From positions 868,001 to 932,000 of the forward strand of contig CAWBAO010000005.1 in the NCBI GenBank assembly GCA_963786945.1: a DNA stretch of 64,000 nucleotides, given 5' to 3'. Shown here piece by piece: positions 1 to 10,955 of the stretch (positions within the stretch are counted from its first letter, which is position 1; every line of letters starts with the position of its first letter). The notes beneath the pieces are model-generated. The model made no database searches and was not told the DNA's origin. It worked only from the letters and a program-made list of their open reading frames with translations. Origin of the DNA: JADKCZ01 sp963786945. Lineage in GTDB: Bacteria; Myxococcota; Myxococcia; Myxococcales; Anaeromyxobacteraceae. Both the position numbers and the translations under genes were made by a program.

Positions 1-1340
1 GTGGTGAGGCCGCGCCAGATGCGCTCCGCGGCCGCCCGTCCCGCCGGCCCCTGCGCCTGGAGCAGCACGGCGCGCCAGTAGGCGGCCCGGGCGTGCTCGT
101 AGGGGTCGACCTCGCGCCGATCCTCCTCGATGGCGAGCAGGGCCGCCACGGCCCCGGGCGCGTCTCCATCGCGCCGCGCCAGCCAGGCCAGGCGGAAGCG
201 GGCCTCGTCGAACTGGTCGCCGTCGGGGTGGGCGCGGACCACCTCGAGGAGCGCCAGCTTCGCCTCGGCGCCGCGCCCGGCGCGCGCCAGCAGCTCGGCG
301 GCGGCCACCAGCGCATCGTCGGCCAGGGAGCTGGAGGGCTGCTCCCGGGCGAAGCGCTGGTAGAGGGCGATGGCCTCGTCGCGCGAGCCCTGGGCCTGGA
401 CGGCGGTGGCCAGGACGTAGAGGGCGCGCCTCCGGATCTCCGGCTCGGCGCACCGCTCGGCGACCGGCCGCAGCACCTCGGCTGCCCGGCCATTCTGCCG
501 GTCGCGCTTGAGCGCACGCCCCAGGGCCGCGTGGATCCGGCAGGCGAGGGGCTGGTCGGCGGCGGGAGCCGGGCCACCCCGGGTCAGCGGCTCCAGCAGC
601 GCGATGGCGTCGGCGTTCCGGCTCCGCTCCACCAGCCCCTCGGCGCGGCGCACCGCGGTCTCGAGGTCGGGCGCGGCGCCGGCCTCGCCGGGGAGGCCCT
701 TGAGCGAGGCGAGGCAGCCGGAGGCCTCGGGCGCGATGGGATGGACCGACCAGCAGCGCAGCAGCGCGGCCCTGGCGCCCATCGCGTCGGGAGGCGTCGC
801 CTGGGCGCGCAGCTCCCCCGCCAGGGCGAGGGCAGCCGCGGCCGGATCGGGCCGGGCGGGGTCGGCCGGTGGCGGCCGCTCGAGGAGCGGCCCCAGCGCG
901 GCGAGGGCCTCGACGGTCCTTCCAGCGGCGGCCAGGGAGCGGGCGCGGCGCACGGTGGCGTCACCCGAGGCCACCGCGGAGGCCGGCACGGCGGCGAAGG
1001 CGGCGGCGGCCTCGGCGTGGCGGCCGAGCGCCGCCAGGCAGCGCCCACGCGCGGCGTGGATGCGGCCGGCGAGGTCCGGGAGCCGGGCGGCGAGGCCGTC
1101 GAGGCTCCGGAGGGCCTCGGGACAGGAGCCGGTCGCCTCCTCGGCGAGCGCGCGGAGCAGGCGGGCCTCCGGCCTCCCGGCGCCTCCGAGCGCTGCCAGC
1201 GCGTCCGCCCCCTTCCCTTCCGAGAGCAGCCTTCCGGCCTCGGCCGGCCTTCCCTGCAGCAGCGGCGCGAGATCGCGCTCGCTGACCAGGTCGGGGGGGG
1301 CCGCGAGCACCAGCGACAGCAGGACGGGGAAGAGGGGCAT
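1..1340 (-). CDS. TPR-rich exported protein, likely lytic transglycosylase (partial)
   Basis: The reading frame is open from an ATG at 1340 to the window edge, so the 3' end is missing; about 446 residues are visible. It begins with a short hydrophobic signal-like stretch (roughly residues 1-15, ending L-A-A-P-P). The rest is an Ala/Leu/Arg-rich helical array of TPR-like units (A-x-A-L-x-x-L pattern), with a segment near residues 415-440 reading A-x-Y-W-R-A-V-L-L-Q, which resembles the ring of helices in Slt-type soluble lytic transglycosylases just before the catalytic domain. The catalytic SLT domain would lie beyond base 1 and is not seen. It could equally be a general tetratricopeptide envelope protein. 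The gene is divergent from the histidine kinase at 1472. Confidence 0.6.
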   Translation of the reverse strand, partial: MPLFPVLLSLVLAAPPDLVSERDLAPLLQGRPAEAGRLLSEGKGADALAALGGAGRPEARLLRALAEEATGSCPEALRSLDGLAARLPDLAGRIHAARGRCLAALGRHAEAAAAFAAVPASAVASGDATVRRARSLAAAGRTVEALAALGPLLERPPPADPARPDPAAAALALAGELRAQATPPDAMGARAALLRCWSVHPIAPEASGCLASLKGLPGEAGAAPDLETAVRRAEGLVERSRNADAIALLEPLTRGGPAPAADQPLACRIHAALGRALKRDRQNGRAAEVLRPVAERCAEPEIRRRALYVLATAVQAQGSRDEAIALYQRFAREQPSSSLADDALVAAAELLARAGRGAEAKLALLEVVRAHPDGDQFDEARFRLAWLARRDGDAPGAVAALLAIEEDRREVDPYEHARAAYWRAVLLQAQGPAGRAAAERIWRGLT

Positions 1341-1471
1341 CGACACGAGGAGCGTGCGCTGGGCCGGCGAGCAGGTCAAGTCTGCGCCTGCCCGGCCCCG
1401 GCGCCAGGTCCGCGCCTCGGACCGGCGCCCGGGAACCTCCTCGGGGAACGGACGAGGTAGAGTCCCCTGGC

Positions 1472-3720
1472 GTGGACATCCGCACCCAGGCCGCCCTGCT
1501 CGCCGCCATCGTGACCCTGGCGCTGGCCGTGGCGGCCTTGCTGCGCGACAACCGCTCGCGGGTCTTCACGGTCTTCGCCATCTTCGCCATCGACCTCTCG
1601 CTCTTCTCGGTCGCCCTCTGCTTCCTGCGCTGGCCCGAGTTCCGCTTCGCCGAGACCTGGTGGAACCGCCTGGCCGTGGCCTCGGGATCGCTGGTCCCGT
1701 CGGCGGCGCTCGCCTTCTTCCTCGAGTTCCTCGGCGTGGCCCGTCGTCCCGCCCGGCGTGCCCGCAACGCCATGCTGGCCGGATCGGTGGGCGGGCTGGT
1801 GGTCGCCGCCTCGCCGCTGATCCACGTCAAGCTGGCCCGCTTCGCCGTGGCCGCCTACGTCCTCTTCGGCCTGGCGGTGGTGATCTCGGTCCTGCTCAAC
1901 AAGCTCCGCTCGGCCGCCACCCGGGTCGAGCGGGCCCGCCTCCGCTACCTCCTGATCGGCGCGCTGGTGGCCATCGGGCTCTCCGCCGTGGAGGTGCTGC
2001 TGGCCCCCGACGTGAGCTTCCCGGTGGAGGGGCTCGGCTCCATCAGCCTCACCATCTACATGTTCTTCCTGTCGCAGACCCTGCAGCGCCACCGCCTGCT
2101 GGACCTGCACGAGTTCCTCGGGAAGATCGTGGTGGTCACCTCGCTCGGCCTGGTGCTGGTGGTGGTCTACGGCGGCCTGGTCTCCTGGGTGGGCGACCGG
2201 CGCGAGCTCTTCTACTTCAACACCGTGGTCGCCTCCTTCGTGATCCTCTCGCTCTTCGATCCCCTCCGTCACCGCGTCGAGGAGTGGGTGGTGGCCACGC
2301 TCTTCACGGAGCGCTACGAGCTGGTCCGGAAGCTCGAGCTGATCCGCGACCGGGCCTCCACCGTCATCGATCCCGCCGAGCTCGCGGTGGTGGTGCTCGA
2401 CGGCCTGGTCGAGACCCGGCGGGTCACCCACGCCTCGCTCTGGCTCCTCGCCGAGGATCGACCCGGCTTCCGCCCCATCGACTCGCGCGGCCCGGCGCCG
2501 GCCCCCTTCCTCGAGCCCGCCGCCGCCCGGGCCCTGATGGCGGCCGTCGCGGCCGGCCAGAAGGCGGTGCTGCTGGAGAACCTGGATCGGCGCATGGCCG
2601 AGCTGCGGCGCCTCCTGCCCGCCGGGCCTGCCGAGGTGGTGGCCCGCTCCGGCCGCCTGGCGCTGGCGGCCGTCGAGGCCGAGCTGAAGCGGCTGGGCGA
2701 CGCCCGCGCGGTGATGGCCTCGATGAAGGCCGGCATCTGCATGCCGCTGGCGGCCGGCGACCGGCCGGTCGGCTTCTTCGCCTGCTGGGACGAGCGGGTC
2801 CCGGAGGCCTTCGCCTCGGACGAGATTGCCGGGCTGCTGGAGGTGGCCGACCGCTGCGCCCTGGTCATCGAGAACTCCAAGCTCTACCAGCAGATGAAGG
2901 AGCGCGATCGGCTCGCCGCCATCGGCGAGATGTCGGCCGGCCTGGCCCACGAGATCCGCAACCCCCTGGCCGCCATCAAGGGGGCCATCCAGTACCTCGA
3001 CCCGTCGACGCTGCCCGAGGGGGACCGGGAGTTCCTGGAGATCGTCGTGGACGAGGTCAACCGCCTCAACGGCGTGGTGAGCCAGTTCCTCGACTACTCC
3101 CGCCCGCTCAAGCCCTCGCTGGCGCCGGCCGACATCAACGAGGTGGTCACCCGGACCTTGAAGCTCCTGCAGAGCACCGTGCCGCCCGGCATCGAGCTGG
3201 TGGTCGACCTGGACGAGGAGCCGCAGCGCGTCCTCTGCGACGCCGAGCAGCTGAAGCAGGTCTTCATCAACCTGGCCCAGAACGGCTTCCAGGCCATGCC
3301 GCACGGGGGCAAGCTGACCGTGACCACCGCCGTGGTCCGCGACGAGCTGGCCTTCTGGCGGGAGGGGGCGCGCCGCCCCGACCAGGTGGAGATCCGCTTC
3401 CGCGACACCGGGCCCGGCATCTCCGAGGAGGAGCGCGAGCGGATCTTCGTGCCCTTCTACACCACCAAGGAGAAGGGCACCGGCCTCGGCCTCGCCATCT
3501 GCCTGCGGCTGGTGAGGGCCCACCTCGGGACGCTGCTGGTCCGGTCGCCCCCGGGGGGGGCGCCGAGTTCATCGTCTCCCTCCCCGCCCTGCGCGACGAG
3601 CGCGACGAGCGCACCGAGCCCCGGCGCACCGGCCCGGCCGACGACGAGCAGGCCCGGAAGCGGCGCCGGGAGCGCGCCGAGAAGCGGCTCCGCCGCCGCA
3701 AGCGCCGCCGGGGGTCCTGA
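1472..3720 (+). CDS. Membrane sensor histidine kinase (one frame break near 3553-3560)
   Basis: Sensor kinase of a two-component system, starting at GTG 1472. Residues 1-270 contain about seven hydrophobic helices, like the 7TM or MASE-type N-terminal sensor modules. A GAF-like region follows (about 290-470). The HisKA motif A-H-E-I-R-N-P-L has the phospho-accepting His at 493. The HATPase domain shows the N box (N604), D645-T-G-P-G and G-T-G-L-G-L near 669. In the frame of the start codon the end of the ATPase domain turns to low-complexity Ser/Pro sequence. The expected ending (G-A-E-F-I-V-S-L-P, then a basic Arg-rich tail) is in the next frame and stops at 3720. The switch falls in a run of eight G at 3553-3560, where nine would restore a 749-residue protein. 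It lies 48 bases upstream of its probable partner regulator. Confidence 0.9.
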
Positions 3721-3768
3721 GGCCCATCGCCCTGCCCTCCCGGGGCGATCCGTGCTACCACCTTGCCC

Positions 3769-5185
<1,417 letters not shown>

Positions 5186-5213
5186 CCGGCCCGCGCCGCC
5201 CGGGTCCTTCGCC

Positions 5214-5242
5214 TTGACCCCGCTCCGGCGCCGCTGCTAGCG
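5214..5242 (+). promoter_or_regulatory. Possible sigma-70 promoter upstream of the outer-membrane-like gene
   Basis: TTGACC at 5214-5219 and CTAGCG at 5237-5242 with 17-bp spacing, 27 bases before the ATG at 5269. The -35 match is good and the -10 match is poor, so this is tentative. Confidence 0.3.
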
Positions 5243-5268
5243 TCGACTCACCCCTCCGGAGGAGCTTC

Positions 5269-6597
5269 ATGGGCCGGCTTTCCGCCGTCATCGCCGCCGC
5301 TTCCCTGCTCGCCCTGGCCACCCCCGCCGGGGCGGCCGAGATCACCCGGATCGCCACGGCGGCCGAACCCGACAACGCCTTCGACCTCGACCTCTCGCTG
5401 CGCTGGGAGCGGACGCAGAAGAAGGCCACCATCACCCGCGAGAAGGCGACCGCCCTGACCGCCACCGACCCCTTCGGGCGGGTGGACGACGTCCCGGAGC
5501 TCAGCTTCAGCGAGATCACCAACGTCATCATCCCGAGGGTGGCGGCCGGGCTGTACCAGGACCTCGAGGTGCACCTCGAGCTCCCCTACTACCTGGGGCA
5601 GGACGTGTCCTGGAAGTACGCCAGCGGCATCACCACGGCCTCGGAGAGCTCGATCAGCACCAACAACATCAACGCCAACGGAGACTCCTGCGGCGTGGGC
5701 GTCAACTGCCCGCTCTTCGTGGCCGGCCCCAAGGACACCACCGTCTACCACGGCGGCGTGGCCGGCGACCTCAAGGCCGGCCTGGCCTGGGGCATCTTCT
5801 CCGACGTCAAGGACCCCACCAAGCCCTTCTGGCTGGTGGGCTTCGACATCACCTTCCCCACCTCGACCCTGTACGACCCCTGGGCGGGGCGCGTCCAGAG
5901 CAACGACTTCCTCTCGCCCAGCGCGGTGCCGTCCCACGTGGCCGGGGTGGGACAGAAGATCTGGAAGTTCGACCTGCAGACCGCGCTCTCCAAGCGCATG
6001 GGGCCCATCGACCCGTACTTCAAGGTCCACCTCACCCTGCCCCGGCGCTTCTCCTCCACCTACTCCAACTGCGACCACGTCAACGATCCGGCGCCGGGCA
6101 CGCCGCCGGGCACCAACGTCACCGCCAGCAACTGCGCCCTGCCGCAGTGGAAGGACGCGGCCGGCGCCCAGCTGCCCTGGAACACCGGCCTGATCTTCGG
6201 GACCGAGTTCATCCCCCACGAGGACCGGGTGGCAGGCCAGCGGATGGTCATCGACGTCCGCGTCACCGCCGAGTACATCTCCAAGGCGCGCTGGTACAAC
6301 GAGCTGACCGACGCCACCGGCAAGCTGCTCCAGACCGAGAGCTACATGCAGATGGGCGGCCTGGTCTCGTTCCTGTTCCGCGCCTCCAGCTACGTGGCGG
6401 TGCAGGGCGAGGCCGGCTACGCCTGGGAGACCTCCCACCTGCTCACCGGCGAGCCGCTGGGCGTCGCCGACGGCACCAACACCTCGCCCGACCAGAACCC
6501 CAACTTCGACTGGCGCTGGGACGCGCCCGGCCGCCGCTTCCGCATCACCAGCGCCGGCATCTTCTCGCTCAAGCTGGCCGGCGTCCTCAACTTCTAG
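5269..6597 (+). CDS. Putative outer-membrane protein, function unknown
   Basis: A 442-residue exported protein. The ATG at 5269 follows a strong Shine-Dalgarno (GGAGGAG about 6 bases upstream). The N-terminus is a clear signal peptide (positively charged start, hydrophobic core, cleavage near A-G-A-A at about 22). The mature part has alternating polar and aromatic residues, many Asn/Asp/Gly turns, and a final L-A-G-V-L-N-F with terminal Phe. The terminal Phe is the usual insertion signal of outer-membrane beta-barrels. Two Cys pairs lie in extracellular-loop-like segments. I do not recognise a family. It follows the two-component pair in the same direction and could be its target, but that is inference. 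Confidence 0.7.
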   Translation: MGRLSAVIAAASLLALATPAGAAEITRIATAAEPDNAFDLDLSLRWERTQKKATITREKATALTATDPFGRVDDVPELSFSEITNVIIPRVAAGLYQDLEVHLELPYYLGQDVSWKYASGITTASESSISTNNINANGDSCGVGVNCPLFVAGPKDTTVYHGGVAGDLKAGLAWGIFSDVKDPTKPFWLVGFDITFPTSTLYDPWAGRVQSNDFLSPSAVPSHVAGVGQKIWKFDLQTALSKRMGPIDPYFKVHLTLPRRFSSTYSNCDHVNDPAPGTPPGTNVTASNCALPQWKDAAGAQLPWNTGLIFGTEFIPHEDRVAGQRMVIDVRVTAEYISKARWYNELTDATGKLLQTESYMQMGGLVSFLFRASSYVAVQGEAGYAWETSHLLTGEPLGVADGTNTSPDQNPNFDWRWDAPGRRFRITSAGIFSLKLAGVLNF

Positions 6598-7469
6598 CGG
6601 TCCGGCCCCGGCGCCCCGCGCTTCAGCCGCTCCAGCGCGTCGTACACCTCGGCACGCTTCAGGCCCCTGGCCCGGGCCACCTCCCGGGCGGTCACGCTGG
6701 GGGCCTCCCCGGCCGCCAGCCGCCGCCGGAGCTCCTCGTCCAGCGGCTCGTCGAACGCCGGCGCCGGGGCCTCCCCGGCACCCGCCACCACGATGGTCAC
6801 CTCGCCCCGGACCTCGCCGGCGAAGCGCTCCGCCAGCTGGGCGAGCCGGCCCCGGGCCAGCTCCTCGTGCAGCTTGGTCAGCTCGCGCCCCACCACCGCG
6901 GGGCGGTCGCCCAGCGCCGCGGCCAGGTCGCCGAGCGTCGCGCCGGTCCGGTTGCCGGCCTCGTAGAGCACCAGGGTGGCGGGCAGGCCCCGCAGGAAGG
7001 CCAGCCGATCGGCCCGTCCGCCCCCCTTGCGCGGCAGGAACCCGGCGAAGAAGAACTGGTCGGCCGGCAGCCCCGAGGCCATCAGGGCGGCCAGCGCCGC
7101 CGACGGGCCGGGGACGGGCACGACCCGGGCCCCCGCCTCCCACGCCGCCGCGACCAGCGCCACGCCGGGATCCGAGACGCCCGGGGTCCCGGCGTCCGTG
7201 GCGAGCGCGACGTCCTGCCCGGACCTGAGCCGCTCCAGGATGGGCTCGAGCCGACCGCGCTCGTCGAAGGCGGGCAGGGAGATGAGCGGCGGCGCCTCGA
7301 CGCCGAGGTGGGCGAAGAGCCGCGCCGTGCGCCGCGTGTCCTCGGCGGCCACCGCCCGCACCGAGCGGAGCACCTCGGCGGCGCGCGGGCTGAGGTCCCC
7401 GAGGTTGCCGATGGGCGTGGCCAGCACGTAGAGCGTGCCCGGCGGCGCCACCTCCCCCGGGCGGCTCAT
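6594..7469 (-). CDS. rsmI: 16S rRNA (cytidine1402-2'-O)-methyltransferase
   Basis: RsmI methylates the ribose of C1402 in 16S rRNA with S-adenosylmethionine. The 291-residue protein shows the family signatures: L-Y-V-L-A-T-P-I-G-N-L near the N-terminus, the A-E-D-T-R-R-T motif, the SAM-site loop T-D-A-G-T-P-G-V-S-D-P-G, and G-F-L-P-R-K-G. The tail carries a small helix-turn-helix (S-V-T-A-R-E-V-A). The start ATG at 7469 overlaps the stop of yraN, as is common for this pair. The 3' end overlaps the stop of the plus-strand outer-membrane-like gene by 4 bases in convergent orientation. Confidence 0.95.
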   Translation of the reverse strand: MSRPGEVAPPGTLYVLATPIGNLGDLSPRAAEVLRSVRAVAAEDTRRTARLFAHLGVEAPPLISLPAFDERGRLEPILERLRSGQDVALATDAGTPGVSDPGVALVAAAWEAGARVVPVPGPSAALAALMASGLPADQFFFAGFLPRKGGGRADRLAFLRGLPATLVLYEAGNRTGATLGDLAAALGDRPAVVGRELTKLHEELARGRLAQLAERFAGEVRGEVTIVVAGAGEAPAPAFDEPLDEELRRRLAAGEAPSVTAREVARARGLKRAEVYDALERLKRGAPGPDR

Positions 7470-7859
7470 GGGCAGGGCCGCCCGCTCGCGTCGAAGGCGC
7501 CGCGGACCAGCTCGAAGCGGGGCTCGTGGCGGTCGAGGAGCACGCCGACCACGTCGAAGCGGAGCGGCTGCTCGAGCGCGCCGTTCCTCCTGGCCCAGTC
7601 GGTCGCCGCCGCCACCACCCGGCGCGCCTTGGCGATGCCCACCGTCTCCAGCGGCGATCCCTGGGCGGCGCTGGTGCGGCTGCGCACCTCCACGAAGCAG
7701 ATGACCTCGCCCTCGCGGCAGACCAGGTCGACCTCGCCCCGCCGGGTGGCGTGGTTCCTGCGCCAGGGTCCGGTAGCCGAGCCCGGCCAGGTAGCGCTCG
7801 GCCAGGGCCTCGGCCTCGCGACCCCGCTCCCCTGGCGGTCGATCTCCGGGCGAGGTCAC
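7466..7859 (-). CDS. yraN: YraN family endonuclease-like protein (one frame break near 7757)
   Basis: UPF0102 protein with a PD-(D/E)xK nuclease-like fold and an uncertain cellular role. The N-terminal part (G-R-E-A-E-A-L-A, then L-G-Y-R-T-L-A) reads from GTG 7859. The catalytic-like segment R-R-G-E-V-D-L-V, then F-V-E-V-R-S-R, and the C-terminus read in a different frame ending at 7466. Removing one base at about 7756-7758 joins them into a typical 130-residue YraN with R-N-H restored in the usual place. It overlaps rsmI at its end and lies 7 bases after the stop of the upstream coiled-coil gene, so the three are probably co-transcribed. Confidence 0.85.
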
Positions 7860-7866
7860 GGGCGCC

Positions 7867-9756
7867 TCATGCCTGGTGATCCGCCGCCTCGCGGAAGGCG
7901 GGATCCGTGGACGCGTGGATCACCTGGCCGGCCTTGGCCAGCGCCTTGAGCATGCGGCCCGCCGTGCGCCGCACCCCGTCGGACAGCCCGGCGAAGGCGT
8001 CCTCGAGGATGGCCACGGTCTTGTCGGCGGCCAGCGCCTGCTCCAGCAGCGCCAGCTTGAGGGCGAGGAAGACCAGGTCGCGCTCGGCCGGAGGCAGCGT
8101 CATGGCCGGGATGGGCCGCCCCCCGCTCACCACCTGCACGTTGCCGCGATCGTCGGCGCTCACGGCGGTCAGGCGGTTGAGGGTGAAGCCGGCCACCGCC
8201 TGCGAGGCCCGTGGTGCCAGCCCGCGCGCCAGGGAGGCCGGGCTGCCGCCCAGCTGGGCCGCGGCCCGCTCCAGCAGGCCCCGCAGCGGCTCGCCCCCGG
8301 CCGCCGCGGCGGCCGGGCGCGGCGGGGCGGCAGCCACGGCCGGCGGCGAGGCCGTGGGGGGAGCCGCCGCCTCGGACTCGACCCGCGCCAGCTCGGCCTC
8401 CACCGACTGGACGTCGCGCACGAAGCCCCCGGCCTGCTCGGAGAGCCGGGTCTCCACGCCGCGCAGCTCCTCCTCGACCTTGCGCTGCTCGGCGAGCGCA
8501 TCGGTGGTCTGCGCGTCCGACTCCCACTGGACCAGGCGCTGCCTGGCCTCGGCGACCGCCTGGTCGGCCGCCGCCAGCCGATCCAGCGACTCCTTGAGCT
8601 CGGCGGGCCTGGTGAGCCCCAGGATCTTGAGCGCCTCGTGGACCGCCCCGGCGTCGCGGGCGAACTGCCCATCGACCTTGGCCTGCCAGGCGTCGACCAG
8701 CTGGCCACGCCGGCCGATCCGGCCCCAGGCCTCGCTGGCGTCGATCCAGCGGAGCGCCAGCAGCGCCGACCAGCCGAAGGCCGGGATGTCGAGCAGGGAC
8801 AGGTACCGCAGGTCCGAATCGCCGGCTGCCAGTCCCGCCGCCAGGAGCGCCAGCCCGGCCGCCACCCCGGCCAGGAACGGCGGCGACCTCCAGGGCGGCG
8901 TCGGCGCGCCCCGGGCCTGGGCCTCGGCGATGGCCTCCCGCTCGGCGGCGATGCGGGCCTCGGCCTCGGCCCGCTTGGCGGCGGACTTCTCGTAGGCCAG
9001 GAACCGGGCCTGCGGGTCGCCCAGCGAGGCCGCCACCCTGGCCACCGGCTCCAGCGCGGCGCGGTCCGCCTCCGCCGCGGCCAGCCCCTCCTTGGCCCGC
9101 TGGCCGCTCTTGAGGGCCTCCTCCAGCTTGAAGAGGCGGGACTGGAGCGCGTCGAGCTCCTCCTGCAGCTTCTCCGCCACCCTGGCCCGCTCCAGCTCCC
9201 CTCGCAGCTCCTCGATCCGCTTGCGGGCCTGCGCCCCGCTCAGCGTGGGACGGGCCACGGCCGTCAAGGTGGGGCTGGCGGCGAGCCCACCCCCGGCCCG
9301 GGTGGGCAGCTCCGAGGCGGCGATGGAGAGCAGCGTGGCCAGCCGCTCCGGCGACGGGACGCCGATGGGGCTGCGCAGCAGGGCCGCGATCTCGGCGAGG
9401 TCCTGCGAGACGGGCACGAAGGCCCGCTTCTCGGGGTCGAAGCGGTGGAGCTGGCAACCGGCGCCGAAGTCGCGCACCACCCGGTAGGTGACGCGGTCGT
9501 CGCCGACCAGGGTCAAGCCGGCCCGGACCGGGCCGGCGCCGGGGGTGCCCTGGGCCCGCGCCAGGGCCTCGCCGTCGCGCGGGTCGGGGTGGAAGAGGGC
9601 CTCGAGCAGCCGCCGCAGGGCGGCCCCGTCGGCCGCCACCACGTTGTAGCCGGGACGCAGCGTGGCGCGGCCGCCACTGGGCGTCACGCCACGGATGCCC
9701 TGGGCAGCGAACTCGAGGAGGAGCACGCCCGCGATGGTAGCGCCGCCGCCCCCCAA
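7867..9756 (-). CDS. YhaN/SMC-like coiled-coil membrane protein with degenerate ATPase motifs
   Basis: A 629-residue protein laid out like a YhaN/SMC-type ABC ATPase but altered. Residues 37-53 occupy the Walker A position yet read N-V-V-A-A-D-G-A-A-L-R-R-L, with no G-K-S/T. Coiled coils span about 175-280 and 385-465. Two hydrophobic helices (293-311 and 317-337) sit in the middle, and a Pro/Ala linker covers 465-488. The C-terminal lobe has a signature-like L-P-P-A-E-R-D-L-V-F-L-A-L (554-566), a Walker-B-like A-I-L-E-D-A-F (582-588) and an H-loop-like V-I-H-A-S-T (612-617). The start is TTG 9756 or, less likely, GTG 9726; neither has a strong Shine-Dalgarno. Loss of ATP binding is inference from the missing lysine. 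Confidence 0.6.
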   Translation of the reverse strand: MGGGGATIAGVLLLEFAAQGIRGVTPSGGRATLRPGYNVVAADGAALRRLLEALFHPDPRDGEALARAQGTPGAGPVRAGLTLVGDDRVTYRVVRDFGAGCQLHRFDPEKRAFVPVSQDLAEIAALLRSPIGVPSPERLATLLSIAASELPTRAGGGLAASPTLTAVARPTLSGAQARKRIEELRGELERARVAEKLQEELDALQSRLFKLEEALKSGQRAKEGLAAAEADRAALEPVARVAASLGDPQARFLAYEKSAAKRAEAEARIAAEREAIAEAQARGAPTPPWRSPPFLAGVAAGLALLAAGLAAGDSDLRYLSLLDIPAFGWSALLALRWIDASEAWGRIGRRGQLVDAWQAKVDGQFARDAGAVHEALKILGLTRPAELKESLDRLAAADQAVAEARQRLVQWESDAQTTDALAEQRKVEEELRGVETRLSEQAGGFVRDVQSVEAELARVESEAAAPPTASPPAVAAAPPRPAAAAAGGEPLRGLLERAAAQLGGSPASLARGLAPRASQAVAGFTLNRLTAVSADDRGNVQVVSGGRPIPAMTLPPAERDLVFLALKLALLEQALAADKTVAILEDAFAGLSDGVRRTAGRMLKALAKAGQVIHASTDPAFREAADHQA

Positions 9757-9780
9757 CTGGAAGGACGCAGCGGGCCGGGG

Positions 9781-10164
9781 CTACGCCGGCTCGGGCGCGG
9801 CGGCGGCGACGCCGGCGCCCTCGTCGTGGGTGAGCCGGGCCGCCTTGCCCTTCAGGTCGCGCAGGTAGAAGAGGCGGGAGCGGCGGACGTCGCCGTGGTT
9901 CACCACCTCGATCTTGTCGATGCGAGGGCTGTGGGTCGGGAAGATGCGCTCCACGCCGACGCCGTAGCTCACCTTGCGGACGGTGAAGGTGCCGCGGGGG
10001 CCGCCCTCGCGCTTGGCGATGATCACGCCCTCGAAGATCTGGATGCGCTCCTTGTCGCCTTCCTTGATCTTGGTGTGGACCTTCACCTGGTCACCGGCCC
10101 GGAGCACGGGGACGTTCGACTTCAGGTACTTCGCCTCGATGGTGGCAATCGCGTCACGCAGCAT
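9781..10164 (-). CDS. rplS: Ribosomal protein L19
   Basis: Large-subunit protein at the 30S-50S interface, 127 residues. The conserved core G-D-Q-V-K-V-H-T-K-I-K-E-G and R-I-Q-I-F-E-G-V-I-I-A, plus F-P-T-H-S-P-R-I, are typical. The tail runs about 12 residues beyond the usual length and is Ala-rich. The ATG at 10164 is preceded by AAGGAGAAGG, which fixes the start over an in-frame upstream extension. It is the last gene of the rpsP-khpA-rimM-trmD-rplS series. Confidence 0.97.
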   Translation of the reverse strand: MLRDAIATIEAKYLKSNVPVLRAGDQVKVHTKIKEGDKERIQIFEGVIIAKREGGPRGTFTVRKVSYGVGVERIFPTHSPRIDKIEVVNHGDVRRSRLFYLRDLKGKAARLTHDEGAGVAAAAPEPA

Positions 10165-10193
10165 GGCCTGTCCTTCTCCTTGGAACCGCTCTT

Positions 10194-10946
10194 CTACAAC
10201 TCGTCGTCGTCGGCGTCGAGGAGGAGTCGATCCTCCTCGGTCAGCCCGGCCCTCTCGAGGAGGTCCGGCCGCCGCTCCCGGGTGGCGCGCAGCGCCTCGC
10301 GCCGCCGCCACCGCTCGATCCGCCGGTGGTCCCCCGACAGCAGGACCCCCGGCACCTCCTGTCCCCGGAAGACCGGGGGGCGGGTGTAGTGGGGGTGCTC
10401 CAGCACCCCGTCCTGCCCCGCGAAGCTCTCCTCACCCGCCGAGGCCTCGTTGCCCAGCACCCCGGGGACCAACCGTGCCGCCGCATCCACCACGCACAAG
10501 GCCGCCAGCTCACCGCCGGTCAGGACGAAGTCCCCGACCGACACCTCCAGGTCGACCGAGCCCAGCACCCGCTCGTCCACCCCCTCGTACCGCCCGCAGA
10601 CCAGGATGAGCCGCCCGTGCTCGGCCAGCCTCCTCGCCTGCCCCTGGTCGAACCGGGCGCCACGCGGGCTCATCAGCACCGCCAGCGCCCCCGGGAGCCG
10701 CGCCCGGGCCGCCTCGATGGCGGCCGTGAGCGGCTCGGGCTTCATCACCATGCCCGCCCCGCCGCCGTACGGCGCGTCGTCGGCGACCCGGTGCTTGCCC
10801 TCGGCGTGCTCGCGGATGTCCACCACCCGCACCGACAGGAGCCCGCCCTCCTGCGCCTTCCCGAGGATGCTCTCCCCGAGGTACCCCTCGCACATGCGGG
10901 GGAACAGCGTCAGGATCTCGACCTCCAGCTTCCCTGCCACGCCCAC
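10194..10946 (-). CDS. trmD: tRNA (guanine37-N1)-methyltransferase
   Basis: SPOUT-class enzyme forming m1G37 in tRNAs, which prevents +1 frameshifting. The 250-residue protein carries the N-terminal F-P-R-M-C-E-G-Y, the D-D-A-P-Y-G-G-G-A-G-M-V substrate motif, and the trefoil-knot SAM motifs V-C-G-R-Y-E-G-V-D-E-R-V and S-V-G-D-F-V-L-T-G-G-E. The C-terminal helical domain with H-Y-T-R-P-P is intact. It starts at GTG 10946, or at GTG 10940 two codons on. It sits between rimM (9-base gap) and rplS. Confidence 0.97.
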   Translation of the reverse strand: MGVAGKLEVEILTLFPRMCEGYLGESILGKAQEGGLLSVRVVDIREHAEGKHRVADDAPYGGGAGMVMKPEPLTAAIEAARARLPGALAVLMSPRGARFDQGQARRLAEHGRLILVCGRYEGVDERVLGSVDLEVSVGDFVLTGGELAALCVVDAAARLVPGVLGNEASAGEESFAGQDGVLEHPHYTRPPVFRGQEVPGVLLSGDHRRIERWRRREALRATRERRPDLLERAGLTEEDRLLLDADDDEL

Positions 10947-10955
10947 ACCTCGTCG

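Noticed and set aside
508..3720. A 1070-codon plus-strand open frame across the first two genes
   Set aside because: It is mostly the antisense and off-frame shadow of the minus-strand TPR gene and of the kinase, with low-complexity Arg/Ser/Ala sequence. Only its last part (from about 3560) is real, as the frame-shifted end of the kinase.
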